Shown: positions 26,288 through 35,184, counted from the stretch's first letter. The stretch is DNA of 64,000 nt from Clostridium_AF sediminicola (GCF_050402865.1 NZ_BAABMF010000007.1:62001-126000); one strand, 5' to 3'. Numbers and translations are program-made. Notes: generated by a model from the sequence alone, not told the origin.

Positions 26288-26884
26288 ATGGAAAAGCTAT
26301 TAAAATCAATTACCATTGAAGAATTCAATTCTATTAAGAAAATATCCATCACTAATATTCAAGAAGGATTTAATAACTATACCCATGGTATCCTAGATGT
26401 CCATGATAGTTCTTTATCCATTAATGAACAAGATGAATCTTCACGCTTAATCTATAACAATAATTTGAAATATGAAAATAGATTTATAAATTTCATGAAA
26501 AAAATTTATACTATTAATAAGAAAAAACCCATAATAGTAGATTTTTATCTAAACAATATAGATAACGAAGGAATTCTTAGAGTGCTCTCTCACTTGGAAC
26601 ATGACGATAAATTAACCTTTATAAATCATGTCAGAAATATAAAAACCCATTCAGTATACTTTTTGATAGAAGATAAAGAGTTAATCCCTTTTATGACCAG
26701 ACTTTCTACAAGAGAATTACATTTTTGTACATTTCATTTTACAGAAAAACCTATAACTATATGGGGTAACTACAATTTGTCCTTTCCAGTATTTTTTAAG
26801 AATAATGAAGATGTAAACTTTTATGACTCTATTGCCCGAAAAAATGATCTATTTATTAGGGATATAAATTTCTTAAATACATAA
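26288..26884 (+). CDS. Protein of unknown function downstream of mscS
   Basis: A 198-residue soluble protein with no signal or membrane segment, which I do not recognise. It starts with ATG after AAAGGATG and lies 42 bp after mscS, so probably shares its transcript. The middle reads KKPIIVDFYLNNIDNEGILRVLSHLEHDD, followed by SVYFLIEDKELIPFMTRLSTRELHFCTFHFTEKP, a beta-rich pattern with several aromatic residues. Any link to osmotic response is only by position. Confidence 0.6.
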   Translation: MEKLLKSITIEEFNSIKKISITNIQEGFNNYTHGILDVHDSSLSINEQDESSRLIYNNNLKYENRFINFMKKIYTINKKKPIIVDFYLNNIDNEGILRVLSHLEHDDKLTFINHVRNIKTHSVYFLIEDKELIPFMTRLSTRELHFCTFHFTEKPITIWGNYNLSFPVFFKNNEDVNFYDSIARKNDLFIRDINFLNT

Positions 26885-26920
26885 CCTATATTTTCAAAGT
26901 AACTTTACTTCTAAAACAAT

Positions 26921-26948
26921 AAGACAGCTTAAATATTTAAGCTGTCTT
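26921..26948. terminator. Bidirectional terminator
   Basis: AAGACAGCTTAAAT (26921-26934) and ATTTAAGCTGTCTT (26935-26948) form a perfect 28-bp palindrome between converging genes; it overlaps the last codons of the EamA gene. Confidence 0.75.
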
Positions 26949-27851
26949 TACATTTTTCCCTTTTATTTTCTCACTTATCTTTTCCCAAAATAATACAACA
27001 TATATCCCCATTATAATAAATACAGTCCCGATGAAAAGATTCATAGTAGCTTTTTCCTTCAAAATAATTATCGCAAAGACACTTGCTAGTACTGGCTTTA
27101 TAAAAAAAACTAAAGAGCCATTACTTGTACCTATAATTTCTAAACCTTTAAAATACGCAATATAAGCAATGCCTGTTACAAAGAAAGACAAATAGAAAAC
27201 TGGTAAAATTAAAGAAGATTCAAATTTGATAACTGGAATTTTAAATAACATAAGAAATGGAATAATTAATACACTTCCTATAGTAAATGAGTATGCATTC
27301 ATTTTCAGACTTCCAATTTTTGATGATACTTTTTTACCTAGTACAGTATACATTGCAAAAGAAATTGCAGATGCTAATGCTAAAGAAGGACTCTTAAAAT
27401 TCATGTTTGACATATCTAGATCCTGAAAAAATACTATACCAATTCCCAAAACACCTATTATTAATCCAACAACTTTGTATAGTTTGATTTTCTCCTTTTC
27501 AATTAACGCAGAGAAAATAGTAACAAAGATGGGATTACTACTTATAATCACTGCAATAACTGATGCTTTAGCATTACTATCACTTAGACTTAACTGAATT
27601 AAATTCATAGAAATACCTACATTCATTATTCCAACTAATGTAACCCATAAAAATTCCTTTTTACTTATCCTTTTACTTTCTTTAGATATAAACAATACAA
27701 CTAGTAAAAGAATTCCCCCAAAGAAAAATCTCAGAAAATTAATTTGAAATGGACTGATTTTTCCCGCAACCATCCTACTTACGACCTCAAATGTACTAAA
27801 AAATATAATTGTGTTTAATAAATAAAAATACCCCAAACTCTCTTTTTTCAT
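26937..27851 (-). CDS. EamA-family (DMT) transporter
   Basis: A 304-residue inner-membrane protein with ten hydrophobic segments arranged as two EamA repeats. The first repeat holds INFLRFFFGGILLLVVLF and ASVIAVIISSNPIFVTIFSALIEKEK; the second holds SLALASAISFAMYTVLGKK and GSLVFFIKPVLASVFAIIILKEK. The family exports or imports metabolites such as amino acids; the substrate is unknown. Start ATG after GGGGGAT. It is monocistronic, and its stop lies in the shared terminator. Confidence 0.88.
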   Translation of the reverse strand: MKKESLGYFYLLNTIIFFSTFEVVSRMVAGKISPFQINFLRFFFGGILLLVVLFISKESKRISKKEFLWVTLVGIMNVGISMNLIQLSLSDSNAKASVIAVIISSNPIFVTIFSALIEKEKIKLYKVVGLIIGVLGIGIVFFQDLDMSNMNFKSPSLALASAISFAMYTVLGKKVSSKIGSLKMNAYSFTIGSVLIIPFLMLFKIPVIKFESSLILPVFYLSFFVTGIAYIAYFKGLEIIGTSNGSLVFFIKPVLASVFAIIILKEKATMNLFIGTVFIIMGIYVVLFWEKISEKIKGKNVKTA

Positions 27852-27964
27852 AAAATCCCCCCGTAAACTTCAGTAAAAAGCTTCGCTTTTTTCTTAATAT
27901 TGAATATTATACCACATATATGCAACCATTATAATCATGGATAAAGCCATATAATTCTAGAAAG

Positions 27965-28005
27965 CAAAGACAAACTTAAGTATTATCCCCCTAAGTTTGT
28001 CTTTG
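27965..28005. terminator. Terminator between EamA and small membrane gene
   Basis: CAAAGACAAACTTA (27965-27978) pairs with TAAGTTTGTCTTTG (27992-28005). It lies after the stop of the 75-residue gene on minus. Confidence 0.7.
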
Positions 28006-28021
28006 TTTTATAAAATATTTT

Positions 28022-28249
28022 TTATACCCAACCTAAAAGTAAACATATAGCTAAAAATAAAGCAATTGCCGAAGTTATATAGTATAAAATTGCTGCTCGT
28101 TGATCCCCTAATGCTTTTCTTATTAATTTAACTCTTTTACTTTCCCAAAAATATTCTATTTTTTTAAATACACTAATACTTACAAATATAGCAAGAAAAA
28201 TAAATGCAAATGCAATCATAAAAGAATTCTCGTGCAGATAGTTTTCCAT
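28022..28249 (-). CDS. Small two-helix membrane protein
   Basis: A 75-residue protein with two membrane segments, SFMIAFAFIFLAIFVSISVF near the N-terminus and ILYYITSAIALFLAICLLLGWV at the C-terminus, joined by a basic cytoplasmic loop (KKIEYFWESKRVKLIRKALGDQR). Start ATG after ATAGGAGG. It resembles small membrane proteins of the Imm17 kind in size and topology, but the identity is not certain. It is monocistronic, with its own terminator. Confidence 0.6.
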   Translation of the reverse strand: MENYLHENSFMIAFAFIFLAIFVSISVFKKIEYFWESKRVKLIRKALGDQRAAILYYITSAIALFLAICLLLGWV

Positions 28250-28440
28250 ATCTATACCTCCTATCTATGTTTTATATTATACTCAAATTCAATCAACACC
28301 AATAATTATTCTATCACAAAATCTTTGTTTACTGAACACATAAATAACTTAAAAAGCCATGAGCTAAAAGCCCATGACAGATTATCGGTATACAGCATTT
28401 TAATAAAATAATATGGATTTTTGCTCAACAACTTATTTAC

Positions 28441-28926
28441 CTAATAAGATGACATATGCTTTATGATATCCAAATACTCCTGTGATACATCAGGACAAAC
28501 AGATAATATTGAGTCTACTACAAAATCAACATTACTATCATCTATTTTTTTAGCATTACACCCTTCATCATTTATAATACTTTCTCCATCTAATTTATTG
28601 TATATACTTTCAACTATAGGAGCTTGCATTACCCTATCACTTTCTGTACATTTTTCTGAAAAGTAAAGCTCTCCTTCAATTACTTTAAATTGACCAAATG
28701 CATACTCTTTTTGAGTTGTTTTTAACCCATTACTAGTTTTACAATTATATTTCGTATGTTCAACATTTTTTAAATTAAAGCTATATATAGGATCCTTTCT
28801 TTTTAGAACCCCTCTTACCTCTAAATCTAGTAATCTTTCTTTAATATGTTCAGAAAAATCTTCTCCAAATTCTGCAATAAACATTTTCATTGACAATGTC
28901 TTCTTTAAATTATACTTTCTTTTCAC
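28441..28926 (-). CDS. Protein of unknown function
   Basis: A 161-residue soluble, lysine-rich protein with a GTG start after GGGAGAA. The N-terminus, LKKTLSMKMFIAEFGEDFSEHIKERLLDLEVRGVLKRKDPIYSF, could be a helical region with a basic face. The middle has KYNCKTSNGLKTTQKEYAFGQFKVIEGELYFSEKC. No family is recognised. It is alone on the minus strand; the 400 bp upstream hold only short palindromes and a repeated AAACCAGAA motif. Confidence 0.5.
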   Translation of the reverse strand: MKRKYNLKKTLSMKMFIAEFGEDFSEHIKERLLDLEVRGVLKRKDPIYSFNLKNVEHTKYNCKTSNGLKTTQKEYAFGQFKVIEGELYFSEKCTESDRVMQAPIVESIYNKLDGESIINDEGCNAKKIDDSNVDFVVDSILSVCPDVSQEYLDIIKHMSSY

Positions 28927-29093
28927 TTAATCATTCTCCCTTTTATTTAATCACCTAAAGTAGCAAAATATTATATCTCTGCTTAGATAAGAAACCTTAA
29001 CCTTCTCGGTGTTTATAAACCAGAACCTATTCATTTTTACGTCATAAAAAGTACAAAAGCTACACTTAAATCCACTGAAAAAATCACCTAGTT

Positions 29094-29109
29094 AGGTGAC
29101 AATGTTTTA
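29094..29109. other. 16-bp palindrome in a gene-free stretch
   Basis: TCACCTAGTTAGGTGA is followed on minus by TTTTTTC, so it could be a short terminator or an operator. The 28927-29365 stretch also holds two copies of an AAACCAGAA(A)CCTATT motif (about 29018 and 29283) and an AAACTAAT...ATTAGTTT pairing (29218-29275) before the pilin gene; nothing else is seen. Confidence 0.35.
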
Positions 29110-29365
29110 TCATTATGGCATATAATTTACATAATATATTATAACACATATAATTGAAATAATACTATCCATAACTATATTATACCACAATGTAGTTCTA
29201 TTACGAATTAATATTCTAAAACTAATTTAAATAAACACCTAAACTAATGTTTAAATATAGATGATTTATTAGTTTTTTTTAAACCAGAAACCTATTTTTA
29301 ATATTTATTAACTTTTATGATATAATATGACTATCATTATATTTAAATACTGGAAGGTGATATTT

Positions 29366-29827
29366 ATGTATAATAAAACCAAGAAAGGATTTACTTTAAT
29401 TGAACTAATTATTGTAATAGCAATTTTGTCAATTTTAGCATTAATAACTATACCAAAATTCATAAATTATTCTCAAAATACTAAGTTAGCTGCGGATAGA
29501 TATAATGCCAAAATCATAGGAGATGCAATAAATTTTGCTTATCAAAATGGCGATATATCATTATCAAATAACAACAGTTTCAAAGGGGTAGATTCGTCAG
29601 GTAAAAAAGTATCTTTCACTGGCTCAGGTAGATCTTTTGAAAAAATCTTTGTTCCAAATTACATTGACAAAAAAATCCTAGATAACATCATTGACAAAAG
29701 ACAATATGTATTCAACTTAAATGTAACTGCTTCTAATATCAAAGTTGATGTAAAATTTAATCCAGCATCCAAAAGACATAATAAATATCCAGATGAAGTT
29801 CTATATACTATTAATATATCAAAATAA
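29366..29827 (+). CDS. Type IV pilin-like protein
   Basis: A 153-residue prepilin. The leader MYNKTKKG would be cut by prepilin peptidase before FTLIELIIVIAILSILALITIPKF, the diagnostic N-methylated hydrophobic helix with Glu at mature position 5. The globular part follows from ATKLAADRYNAK onwards. The ATG at 29366 is used because GGAAGGTGA lies just upstream; earlier in-frame codons would bury the leader. No other pilus gene (ATPase, peptidase, PilC) is in the window, so this is an orphan, perhaps serving a pilus system elsewhere. Start and leader are secure; the function is inferred. Confidence 0.88.
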   Translation: MYNKTKKGFTLIELIIVIAILSILALITIPKFINYSQNTKLAADRYNAKIIGDAINFAYQNGDISLSNNNSFKGVDSSGKKVSFTGSGRSFEKIFVPNYIDKKILDNIIDKRQYVFNLNVTASNIKVDVKFNPASKRHNKYPDEVLYTINISK

Positions 29828-29828
29828 C

Positions 29829-29876
29829 TAATAAGGAATAAATTTATATCTGTGCTATAAAATTTATTCCTTATTA
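29829..29876. terminator. Bidirectional terminator between pilin and grdD
   Basis: TAATAAGGAATAAATTT (29829-29845) pairs with AAATTTATTCCTTATTA (29860-29876). It serves the pilin gene on plus and the grd operon on minus. Confidence 0.8.
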
Positions 29877-29904
29877 TATGCTTTATTGAATTTAATGATA
29901 TTTT

Positions 29905-31092
29905 CTAACAGCAATCTCCCTCTTTTGCAATAAATCCTACACGCTCTAAAACTTCTCTAGCTTCTGCAACTTTTGTTTCATGAACCATTACTATTGGTCC
30001 TGTACAACCCATTCCACTCTCAGCATAGATACCATTTTTCCAAAGTGCTTTTACAGCATCTTCAAGTTCCATTATATCTACTCCTGATAATGAACCTGTT
30101 ACTACTTCCTTTGGTGGTGCTGTTACTTCTTCTTCATCTGAAGATTTTTTTGCATCTTTATTAAGAGATTCTAAAATTGAATTTAGTTTTGCATCTTTTG
30201 CTTTCTTAAATTCTGCTTTTGATTTTTCTACTAATTTACCTTTTGCAAGGTCTGCTGCATATTTTATAGCATTTGCTACAACTGGTATTCCTGATGCTCT
30301 TGATACTATTAATATATTTCTTTCATATCCTTCTCCAACTCCAGGACCATATCCGTATCCTGTTGCTTCGTAGCTTCCACCTGTTGTGTAAGCTGAGAAT
30401 ACTTTCATCATAATGTTACCCGTTAAAGTATCTGTAATCATAACATCTGCAGTTCCAGCTAATAAGTCATTACCTCTCATAACGGCTCCGCCATCGGCAC
30501 GAGCTGAGTCAGCAAATTTTATTTTATATCCGTTACTATTTAATTCTTTTAAAATACGCTCCACTTGTCTTGCTCCATCTAAGTTTAGAATTCCAACTGT
30601 TGGCTCTTCTATTCCCATAGATTTTGCAGTGATTATGCCATGTAGAGCATTTTTAACCATGGCTTCTACTCTGTTTACTGCTGCCGTTCCTGTAGTAGTA
30701 GCTAAGAACATTTTTTTTCCCATTCCTGGAGTTATCACTCTTCCTACTGTTGAAACTCCAACTGGGAAGTTATAGTGCATAGTTACACAACCTTGAAGTT
30801 CTCCACTATCTAATAACTCTTCCATTTTAGAGTACATTTCATCTTCACTGTTTGCTTCAACTATTGCAAGTTCTGTTTCAACCTTTGGTCCTATTAAAAC
30901 AACCTCAATATTTTCCGAAGTTTTTGAAGCTAATTCTGCTGCTTTCAGAAGATTTTCAGTTCCATGCTCTGAACCTAAAGTAGTTATTCCTATTCTTACT
31001 TTCTTTCCAAATTGACCAGATTCAATTGCCTCTGATACTTCAAGCAATGCATTTCCAATCATTTCTTTAACTGAAGATTTACTCATTGTCAT
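29905..31092 (-). CDS. grdD: Glycine reductase complex component C, alpha subunit
   Basis: Component C (GrdC/GrdD) converts the carboxymethyl selenide on GrdA to an acetyl thioester and then to acetyl phosphate. GrdD is the PlsX-related catalytic subunit. Visible features are VGILNLDGARQVERIL, SARADGGAVMRGNDLLAGTADVMITDTLTGN, GYGYGPGVGEGYERNILIVSRASGIPV, and the catalytic cysteine in the C-terminal GMGCTGPIVMVHE; it ends in GDCC. The ATG at 31092 is chosen because AGGGG lies 8 nt upstream; the upstream GTG overlaps the ribosome site. It is the last gene of the trxB-trxA-grdA-grdC-grdD operon. Confidence 0.95.
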   Translation of the reverse strand: MTMSKSSVKEMIGNALLEVSEAIESGQFGKKVRIGITTLGSEHGTENLLKAAELASKTSENIEVVLIGPKVETELAIVEANSEDEMYSKMEELLDSGELQGCVTMHYNFPVGVSTVGRVITPGMGKKMFLATTTGTAAVNRVEAMVKNALHGIITAKSMGIEEPTVGILNLDGARQVERILKELNSNGYKIKFADSARADGGAVMRGNDLLAGTADVMITDTLTGNIMMKVFSAYTTGGSYEATGYGYGPGVGEGYERNILIVSRASGIPVVANAIKYAADLAKGKLVEKSKAEFKKAKDAKLNSILESLNKDAKKSSDEEEVTAPPKEVVTGSLSGVDIMELEDAVKALWKNGIYAESGMGCTGPIVMVHETKVAEAREVLERVGFIAKEGDCC

Positions 31093-31103
31093 ATAGTTCA
31101 CCC

Positions 31104-32642
31104 CTATTCCTTTAGTAGAAGTGCTGCTAAATCTCTCATTGATTCTGCAATTAATGTTTTAACTTCATCTTGAGAAACACTTGAACCAGCTTCCTCTTTT
31201 TTGCCTGAATTTCTTTCTATAACAACTGAAACTCCATCAAATAGGTTAGTCATACGACCTAAGAACAAGCTTCCTTTTGCTACGATCATTACTTTATTTA
31301 AGCTACCTTCTGTTAAATCATCCATAGCAAAACCTAAGTAAGGAACTCCTGATGGAATATGACCTTGAGTTGGAGCCCATCCTGGCATTCCATGTTTTTT
31401 GATAAATGGAAGTAATTCTTTTCTTTCAAGCTCTTTTCTCTTAACACCTAATGCACCAATCATTTTGTAGTTTCCTTCTGGTACATCTCCAGCTCCTGCT
31501 GGTTTAGTTACATCTGGATTTTGCATTTCAACTGAGTATTTATCTATATCAGTGATTTTTAATCCTGCTCTATCTAAAGGTGCAGCGATTAATGATGTCA
31601 TTACTGCTTGTGGTGAAGAACCTGTACCAACTGTATGTCTTCCTAAAATATCTGTTCTAATTACAGGGCTTACGCCATCATTTTCACTTATTAATACTGC
31701 AAATCCACCTAATATATCTTCAAGTACTGGAATTCCTTTTTTAACATGGTCTTTTCCGTTCATTCCAAGCTTCGCTGTAGCACCACCAGCTACTATAACA
31801 ACATTTTTGTATATTCCTGCTTGAACTAAAGCTGACGCTTCTATAAGGGCATGAGTTGGTGCAGCACAGAACCCTCTAGTATCAGAACCTGTTGCATTTA
31901 CAGCACCTGATATCTCTGCTATAGATTTTGCAAAGTTTCCGCCACCTCTTTGGTTCATGTCTCCGCAAGCTTCTTCTGAACATTCAATTACATATTCAAT
32001 ATCTTCAACATTAATGTTGTTTTTAGCAACAAGATTTTTGAATGCAAGAACACCTGATGCTTTAACAACTAAGTTTTCGAATAAAACATGAGCAGTTAAG
32101 TTTCCATCTATATCATGAGCTTTTTTAACACATCCAACTAATTTTCCATCGTTATAGATTCCTTCTCCATGAAGTTCGTTAACAATGTTCTCAATCTCTT
32201 CCATTGAGTCTCCATCTTGTAACTTATCTATCTCATCTTTGAATAATGGGTGATTAGCTAATTTTTCTTTGATTCTTGCAGTAAATTCTTTATTAAGTTT
32301 AACAAGTTCAAAAGCATCTGAAATCTTCATAAGACCAATAAACTCATCTTGAGGCATAATTTCACCAAATTTACCATCACGAGTTGCACCTTCAACGCTC
32401 TTGTCATACCAAGGCATCTCATATCCTCTTAATTCTTCTGGTGTCATGTTTCCTATATAAGCTTGGTTTGGTGCATAGTTAACCACTTCTTCAAATGGTC
32501 TAATATATTTAGAAATCTCCTTCAAATAATGTGAATCAGGATTTGTTATTTTCTCCATTGTTTGAGTTGTACCATTATGTAAAATCATGTCAGGAGTATT
32601 TACTAATACATAGCCAGTTCCTTTTATAACAGCATAGTTCAT
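31104..32642 (-). CDS. grdC: Glycine reductase complex component C, beta subunit
   Basis: The 512-residue GrdC is a FabH-like partner of GrdD in acetyl phosphate formation. It opens MNYAVIKGTGYVLVNTPDMILHNGTTQ and contains NQRGGGNFAKSIAEISGAVNATGSDTRGFCAAPTHALI, with a thiolase-fold cysteine (GFCAAP), and PAGAGDVPEGNYKMIGALGVKRKEL. The ATG at 32642 follows GGAGGG by 8 nt; in-frame codons upstream read through a repeat element and are rejected. Between grdA and grdC lie a terminator and a full modular repeat, which is unusual for the operon. Confidence 0.95.
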   Translation of the reverse strand: MNYAVIKGTGYVLVNTPDMILHNGTTQTMEKITNPDSHYLKEISKYIRPFEEVVNYAPNQAYIGNMTPEELRGYEMPWYDKSVEGATRDGKFGEIMPQDEFIGLMKISDAFELVKLNKEFTARIKEKLANHPLFKDEIDKLQDGDSMEEIENIVNELHGEGIYNDGKLVGCVKKAHDIDGNLTAHVLFENLVVKASGVLAFKNLVAKNNINVEDIEYVIECSEEACGDMNQRGGGNFAKSIAEISGAVNATGSDTRGFCAAPTHALIEASALVQAGIYKNVVIVAGGATAKLGMNGKDHVKKGIPVLEDILGGFAVLISENDGVSPVIRTDILGRHTVGTGSSPQAVMTSLIAAPLDRAGLKITDIDKYSVEMQNPDVTKPAGAGDVPEGNYKMIGALGVKRKELERKELLPFIKKHGMPGWAPTQGHIPSGVPYLGFAMDDLTEGSLNKVMIVAKGSLFLGRMTNLFDGVSVVIERNSGKKEEAGSSVSQDEVKTLIAESMRDLAALLLKE

Positions 32643-32665
32643 TTTGTTTTCCCTCCAACTTTTTA

Positions 32666-32836
32666 TTAGTGACAAGTTTTAAGTGACAAGTGACAAGTTA
32701 CGGATACCTTTCACCTTTCACTAACGTGAAATCTTTAATTAAAAATCATTCATCGAAGATGAGAAAAGCTTAATTTAAGATTTTCTGTAAGAAAATCATC
32801 CTAAACTTGTCACTTGTCACTCTTCACTTGTCACTC
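32666..32836 (+). repeat. Modular repeat element D (inside the grd operon)
   Basis: Tandem GTGACAAGT words at the left end, GGATACC, hairpin TTTCAC-TAAC-GTGAAA, TTTAATTAAA, GATTTTCTGTAAGAAAATC with ATCCT, then three complementary ACTTGTCACT-type words. The word content equals the arms of element A, but both internal hairpins have different sequence with pairing kept. Confidence 0.75.
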
Positions 32837-32850
32837 ATATAGATATATAT

Positions 32851-32878
32851 AAAAAAACGAGTGATGCGCACATCACCC
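32851..32878 (-). terminator. Terminator between grdA and grdC
   Basis: On minus, GGGTGATG pairs with CATCACTC (one G-U pair) and is followed by GTTTTTTT. It starts about 18 nt after the grdA stop, so it would cut most transcripts after grdA and leave grdCD to read-through. Confidence 0.75.
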
Positions 32879-32895
32879 ATTTCATATTTTGAACA

Positions 32896-33369
32896 TTATA
32901 GAAATTTACAAAATTGTTCTCTGATAGAAGACATTTCTGAAATAATATCATCTACATCTAATACCATTTCCATCATGCCTATTTGCTCTTCGTATACTTC
33001 CTCATTTACTGCTTCTTTCACTTCTGGCTCTACTACGTGATAAGTTTTTAGTCCCAACTGGACTCCTGCTAATGAACCTGCGAAAGTAGGGTCTCCGTTT
33101 GTAACTGTTTCTGCTGCTAAACCTGCAGCTTCACCTTCTGCTGCACCTAAAAGAACTATCATGTTCTCTGCACCATACTTTTCAGTTAAACTTTTTACCC
33201 TATTTTGATTTTCTAGATCCATAGCACCTGCAGCTGTTCAGACAAAGCATTCTGTTGATGAAAAAACTATTTCAGCACCAGTACCTTTGATACATTCAGC
33301 TATTGCAGGACCAGGTATACCATCTCTATCGCCAACGATGATTACTTTTGCTCCTTCAAACATACTCAT
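32896..33369 (-). CDS. grdA: Glycine reductase selenoprotein A (selenocysteine at UGA)
   Basis: GrdA is the small carrier selenoprotein that takes the carboxymethyl group from component B and delivers it to component C. The 157-residue frame runs through an in-frame TGA at 33240-33238, read as Sec44 in the signature CFVUTAAGAMDLENQNR. It opens MSMFEGAKVIIVGDRDGIPGPAIAECIKGTGAEIVF, with ATG 9 nt after AGGAGG. The stretch after TGA (AACAGCTGCAGGTGCT) can fold into a short SECIS-like hairpin. Length and motif match GrdA of amino-acid-fermenting clostridia. A strict ORF search would show only the part after the TGA. Confidence 0.97.
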
Positions 33370-33460
33370 GTTCGATATCCTCCTTTTATTTTTAAATTTA
33401 AATAATTATTATCTATAAATGTAATAACTCAATATTAAATATTAACTTTTTTAGTTCTAT

Positions 33461-33490
33461 AACTTACAACCTACAACTTAACACTTACAA
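33461..33490. repeat. Degenerate tandem words (H) between trxA and grdA
   Basis: ACTTACAACCTACAACTTA with a following ACACTTACA looks like a run of ACTTACA-type words, similar in design to the terminal words of the modular repeats. The hairpin modules are missing. Confidence 0.35.
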
Positions 33491-33531
33491 TAATAATATA
33501 TAAATCTACGCAGTATTTTATATATTATTTA

Positions 33532-33852
33532 CTAGCCTAAATGTTTATTAATCATTGCATCAATATTAGCTTTTGTTGCATCAGTTTTTGTTAATTCATC
33601 AATCTTAACTCCATCTCTATAAAGAGATATTGTTGGAAGACCTAAAACTTTTTGAGAAATTGCTAATCTTCTAGCTTTAGAAGTATTTAATTTAGTGAAT
33701 TTCATTTTTCCCTCATATGCTTCAGCTAATGCTAATACATCAGGCATCAAAGCTTCGCATGGTACACAACCATCACCAAAGTAATCAACTAAAACTAATC
33801 CTTTAGATTCTAAAACTTCTTCTTTAAAAGTATTTTTATCTAATACTAACAT
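33532..33852 (-). CDS. trxA: Thioredoxin of the glycine reductase system
   Basis: A 106-residue thioredoxin that supplies electrons to glycine reductase. The active site reads GCVPC (Cys29, Cys32) in YFGDGCVPCEALMPD, instead of the usual WCGPC; this GCVPC form is known from thioredoxins encoded with glycine reductase in amino-acid-fermenting clostridia. The cis-proline loop is GLPTISLYRDG. Start ATG after AAAGGAGG. It sits between trxB and grdA in the operon. Confidence 0.95.
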   Translation of the reverse strand: MLVLDKNTFKEEVLESKGLVLVDYFGDGCVPCEALMPDVLALAEAYEGKMKFTKLNTSKARRLAISQKVLGLPTISLYRDGVKIDELTKTDATKANIDAMINKHLG

Positions 33853-33893
33853 TTTTTACCTCCTTTAAATTTATTGTTTTATTATATTAATTC

Positions 33894-34832
33894 TTATTCA
33901 GAATCTTCAACATATCTTTCAGCATTTACTGCTGCAATAGCTCCATCTCCTGCTGCTGTAATTACTTGTCTTAAAGATTTAACTCTGATATCTCCCGCAG
34001 CATATACACCTTCGATATTTGTTTTCATGTCTTGATCTGTAACAATATATCCATGTTCCATTTCAATTTGTCCTTCATATAACTTACTAATTGGAGTGTA
34101 TCCAATAAAAACAAATATTCCAAAGATTCCATCATCTTCATCAGCAAAATACTCAGTTGTTTCTCCAGTTTTAGTATTTTTGAAGATAGCTGACTCTACT
34201 ATGCCATCACCTTTTATTTCTTCAATTACTGAATCCCACATAAAATGCATCTTCTCATTTTTAAATGCTTTTTCCTGAATTGACTTTGCAGCTCTTAATT
34301 CATCTCTTCTATGAACTATAGTTACTTTTCTTGCAAACTTAGTTAAGTATAATGCTTCTTCAACAGCAGAGTCTCCTCCACCTACTACAAATACTTCTAA
34401 TCCTGCAAAGAAATCAGCATCACAAGTTGCACAATATGAAACTCCTTTACCTGTAAATTCTGCTTCCCCTGGACAATCAATTAATTTTGGTTCTGCACCA
34501 GTTGCAATTATTACAGATTTTGCATGATACTCTCCTTTTTCCCCTTTAATAACTTTTACTTTACCAGAAAGTTCAACCTCAACAATATTGTCACTTACTC
34601 TTTCAGCTCCAAATTGTTCAGTTTGATTGACCATTCTAGCTATTAAACTAGGACCACTTTCTTCCGCAATAGCACCAGGATAATTTGCAATTTCATGAGT
34701 TATTACAATTTGTCCACCTGGGCTATCTTTCTCCAAAATTAAAGTTTTCATTCTTGCTCTAGCAGCGTAAAGTCCAGCAGCTAATCCAGCTGGTCCAGCG
34801 CCTAATATTATCACATCATATAAATTATCCAT
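33894..34832 (-). CDS. trxB: Thioredoxin reductase
   Basis: An NADPH-dependent flavoenzyme that reduces the TrxA of glycine reductase. The 312-residue protein has the FAD motif ILGAGPAGLAAGLYAARA, the redox disulfide in SYCATCDADFF, the NADPH motif VVGGGDSAVEEALYL, and GVYAAGDIRVKSLRQVITAAGDGAIAA. The ATG at 34832 follows GGAGGG by 5 nt; upstream in-frame codons are rejected. It is the first gene after a sigma-54 promoter and a leader of about 110 nt. Confidence 0.96.
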   Translation of the reverse strand: MDNLYDVIILGAGPAGLAAGLYAARARMKTLILEKDSPGGQIVITHEIANYPGAIAEESGPSLIARMVNQTEQFGAERVSDNIVEVELSGKVKVIKGEKGEYHAKSVIIATGAEPKLIDCPGEAEFTGKGVSYCATCDADFFAGLEVFVVGGGDSAVEEALYLTKFARKVTIVHRRDELRAAKSIQEKAFKNEKMHFMWDSVIEEIKGDGIVESAIFKNTKTGETTEYFADEDDGIFGIFVFIGYTPISKLYEGQIEMEHGYIVTDQDMKTNIEGVYAAGDIRVKSLRQVITAAGDGAIAAVNAERYVEDSE

Positions 34833-34957
34833 CTTTACCCTCCAAATATAATGAAGTATTCTACTTCTTAATAAAAATTTGTAATTCACTATCTTTTCTA
34901 TTTAGGCAAACTTTTCTTCATAGGATTTTAATAAATCCATCCTCGATTTATTATATA

Positions 34958-34974
34958 GCAAATAATGTACCAAA
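34958..34974 (-). promoter_or_regulatory. Sigma-54 promoter of trxB-trxA-grdA-grdC-grdD
   Basis: On minus, TTGGTACATTATTTGCT fits the -24/-12 consensus TTGGCAC-N5-TTGCW, with GG and GC at the right spacing. GAGGATG follows 12 nt after TTGCT, exactly as at the grdX promoter (37758-37774). Confidence 0.88.
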
Positions 34975-35055
34975 ATATTCAATTGACTTTTTTGATGCAT
35001 AATCCCACAAGTAATGACCTCCAACTGTTAATAATATAACAGTTAAAATATATAA

Positions 35056-35094
35056 AAAGAAATTTTTTTCTTCAATTATGAAAAAAATTTCTTT
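35056..35094. promoter_or_regulatory. 39-bp dyad, probable sigma-54 activator site
   Basis: AAAGAAATTTTTTTC (35056-35070), a 9-nt spacer, and GAAAAAAATTTCTTT (35080-35094). Its centre is about 104 bp upstream of the -24 element at 34971. An almost identical dyad precedes the grdX promoter. A separate AACTGTTA/TAACAGTT palindrome lies between it and the promoter (35023-35044). Confidence 0.8.
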
Positions 35095-35140
35095 ATTTAA
35101 AGACTGTATGTTTAATGAAATTTATAAATTCCTCATACAT

Positions 35141-35184
35141 AAAAAAAAGCTTGTGAAGAACTTTTCAATTTCCTCACAAGCTTT
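35141..35184 (-). terminator. Terminator of the YkvI-type gene
   Basis: AAAGCTTGTGA (35146-35156) pairs with TCACAAGCTTT (35174-35184); on minus it is followed by TTTTTATG. Confidence 0.85.

Noticed and set aside
33222..33369. grdA seen as frameshifted or truncated because of a stop
   Set aside because: The TGA sits in the exact CFVUTAAG selenocysteine motif, with a correct start and length.
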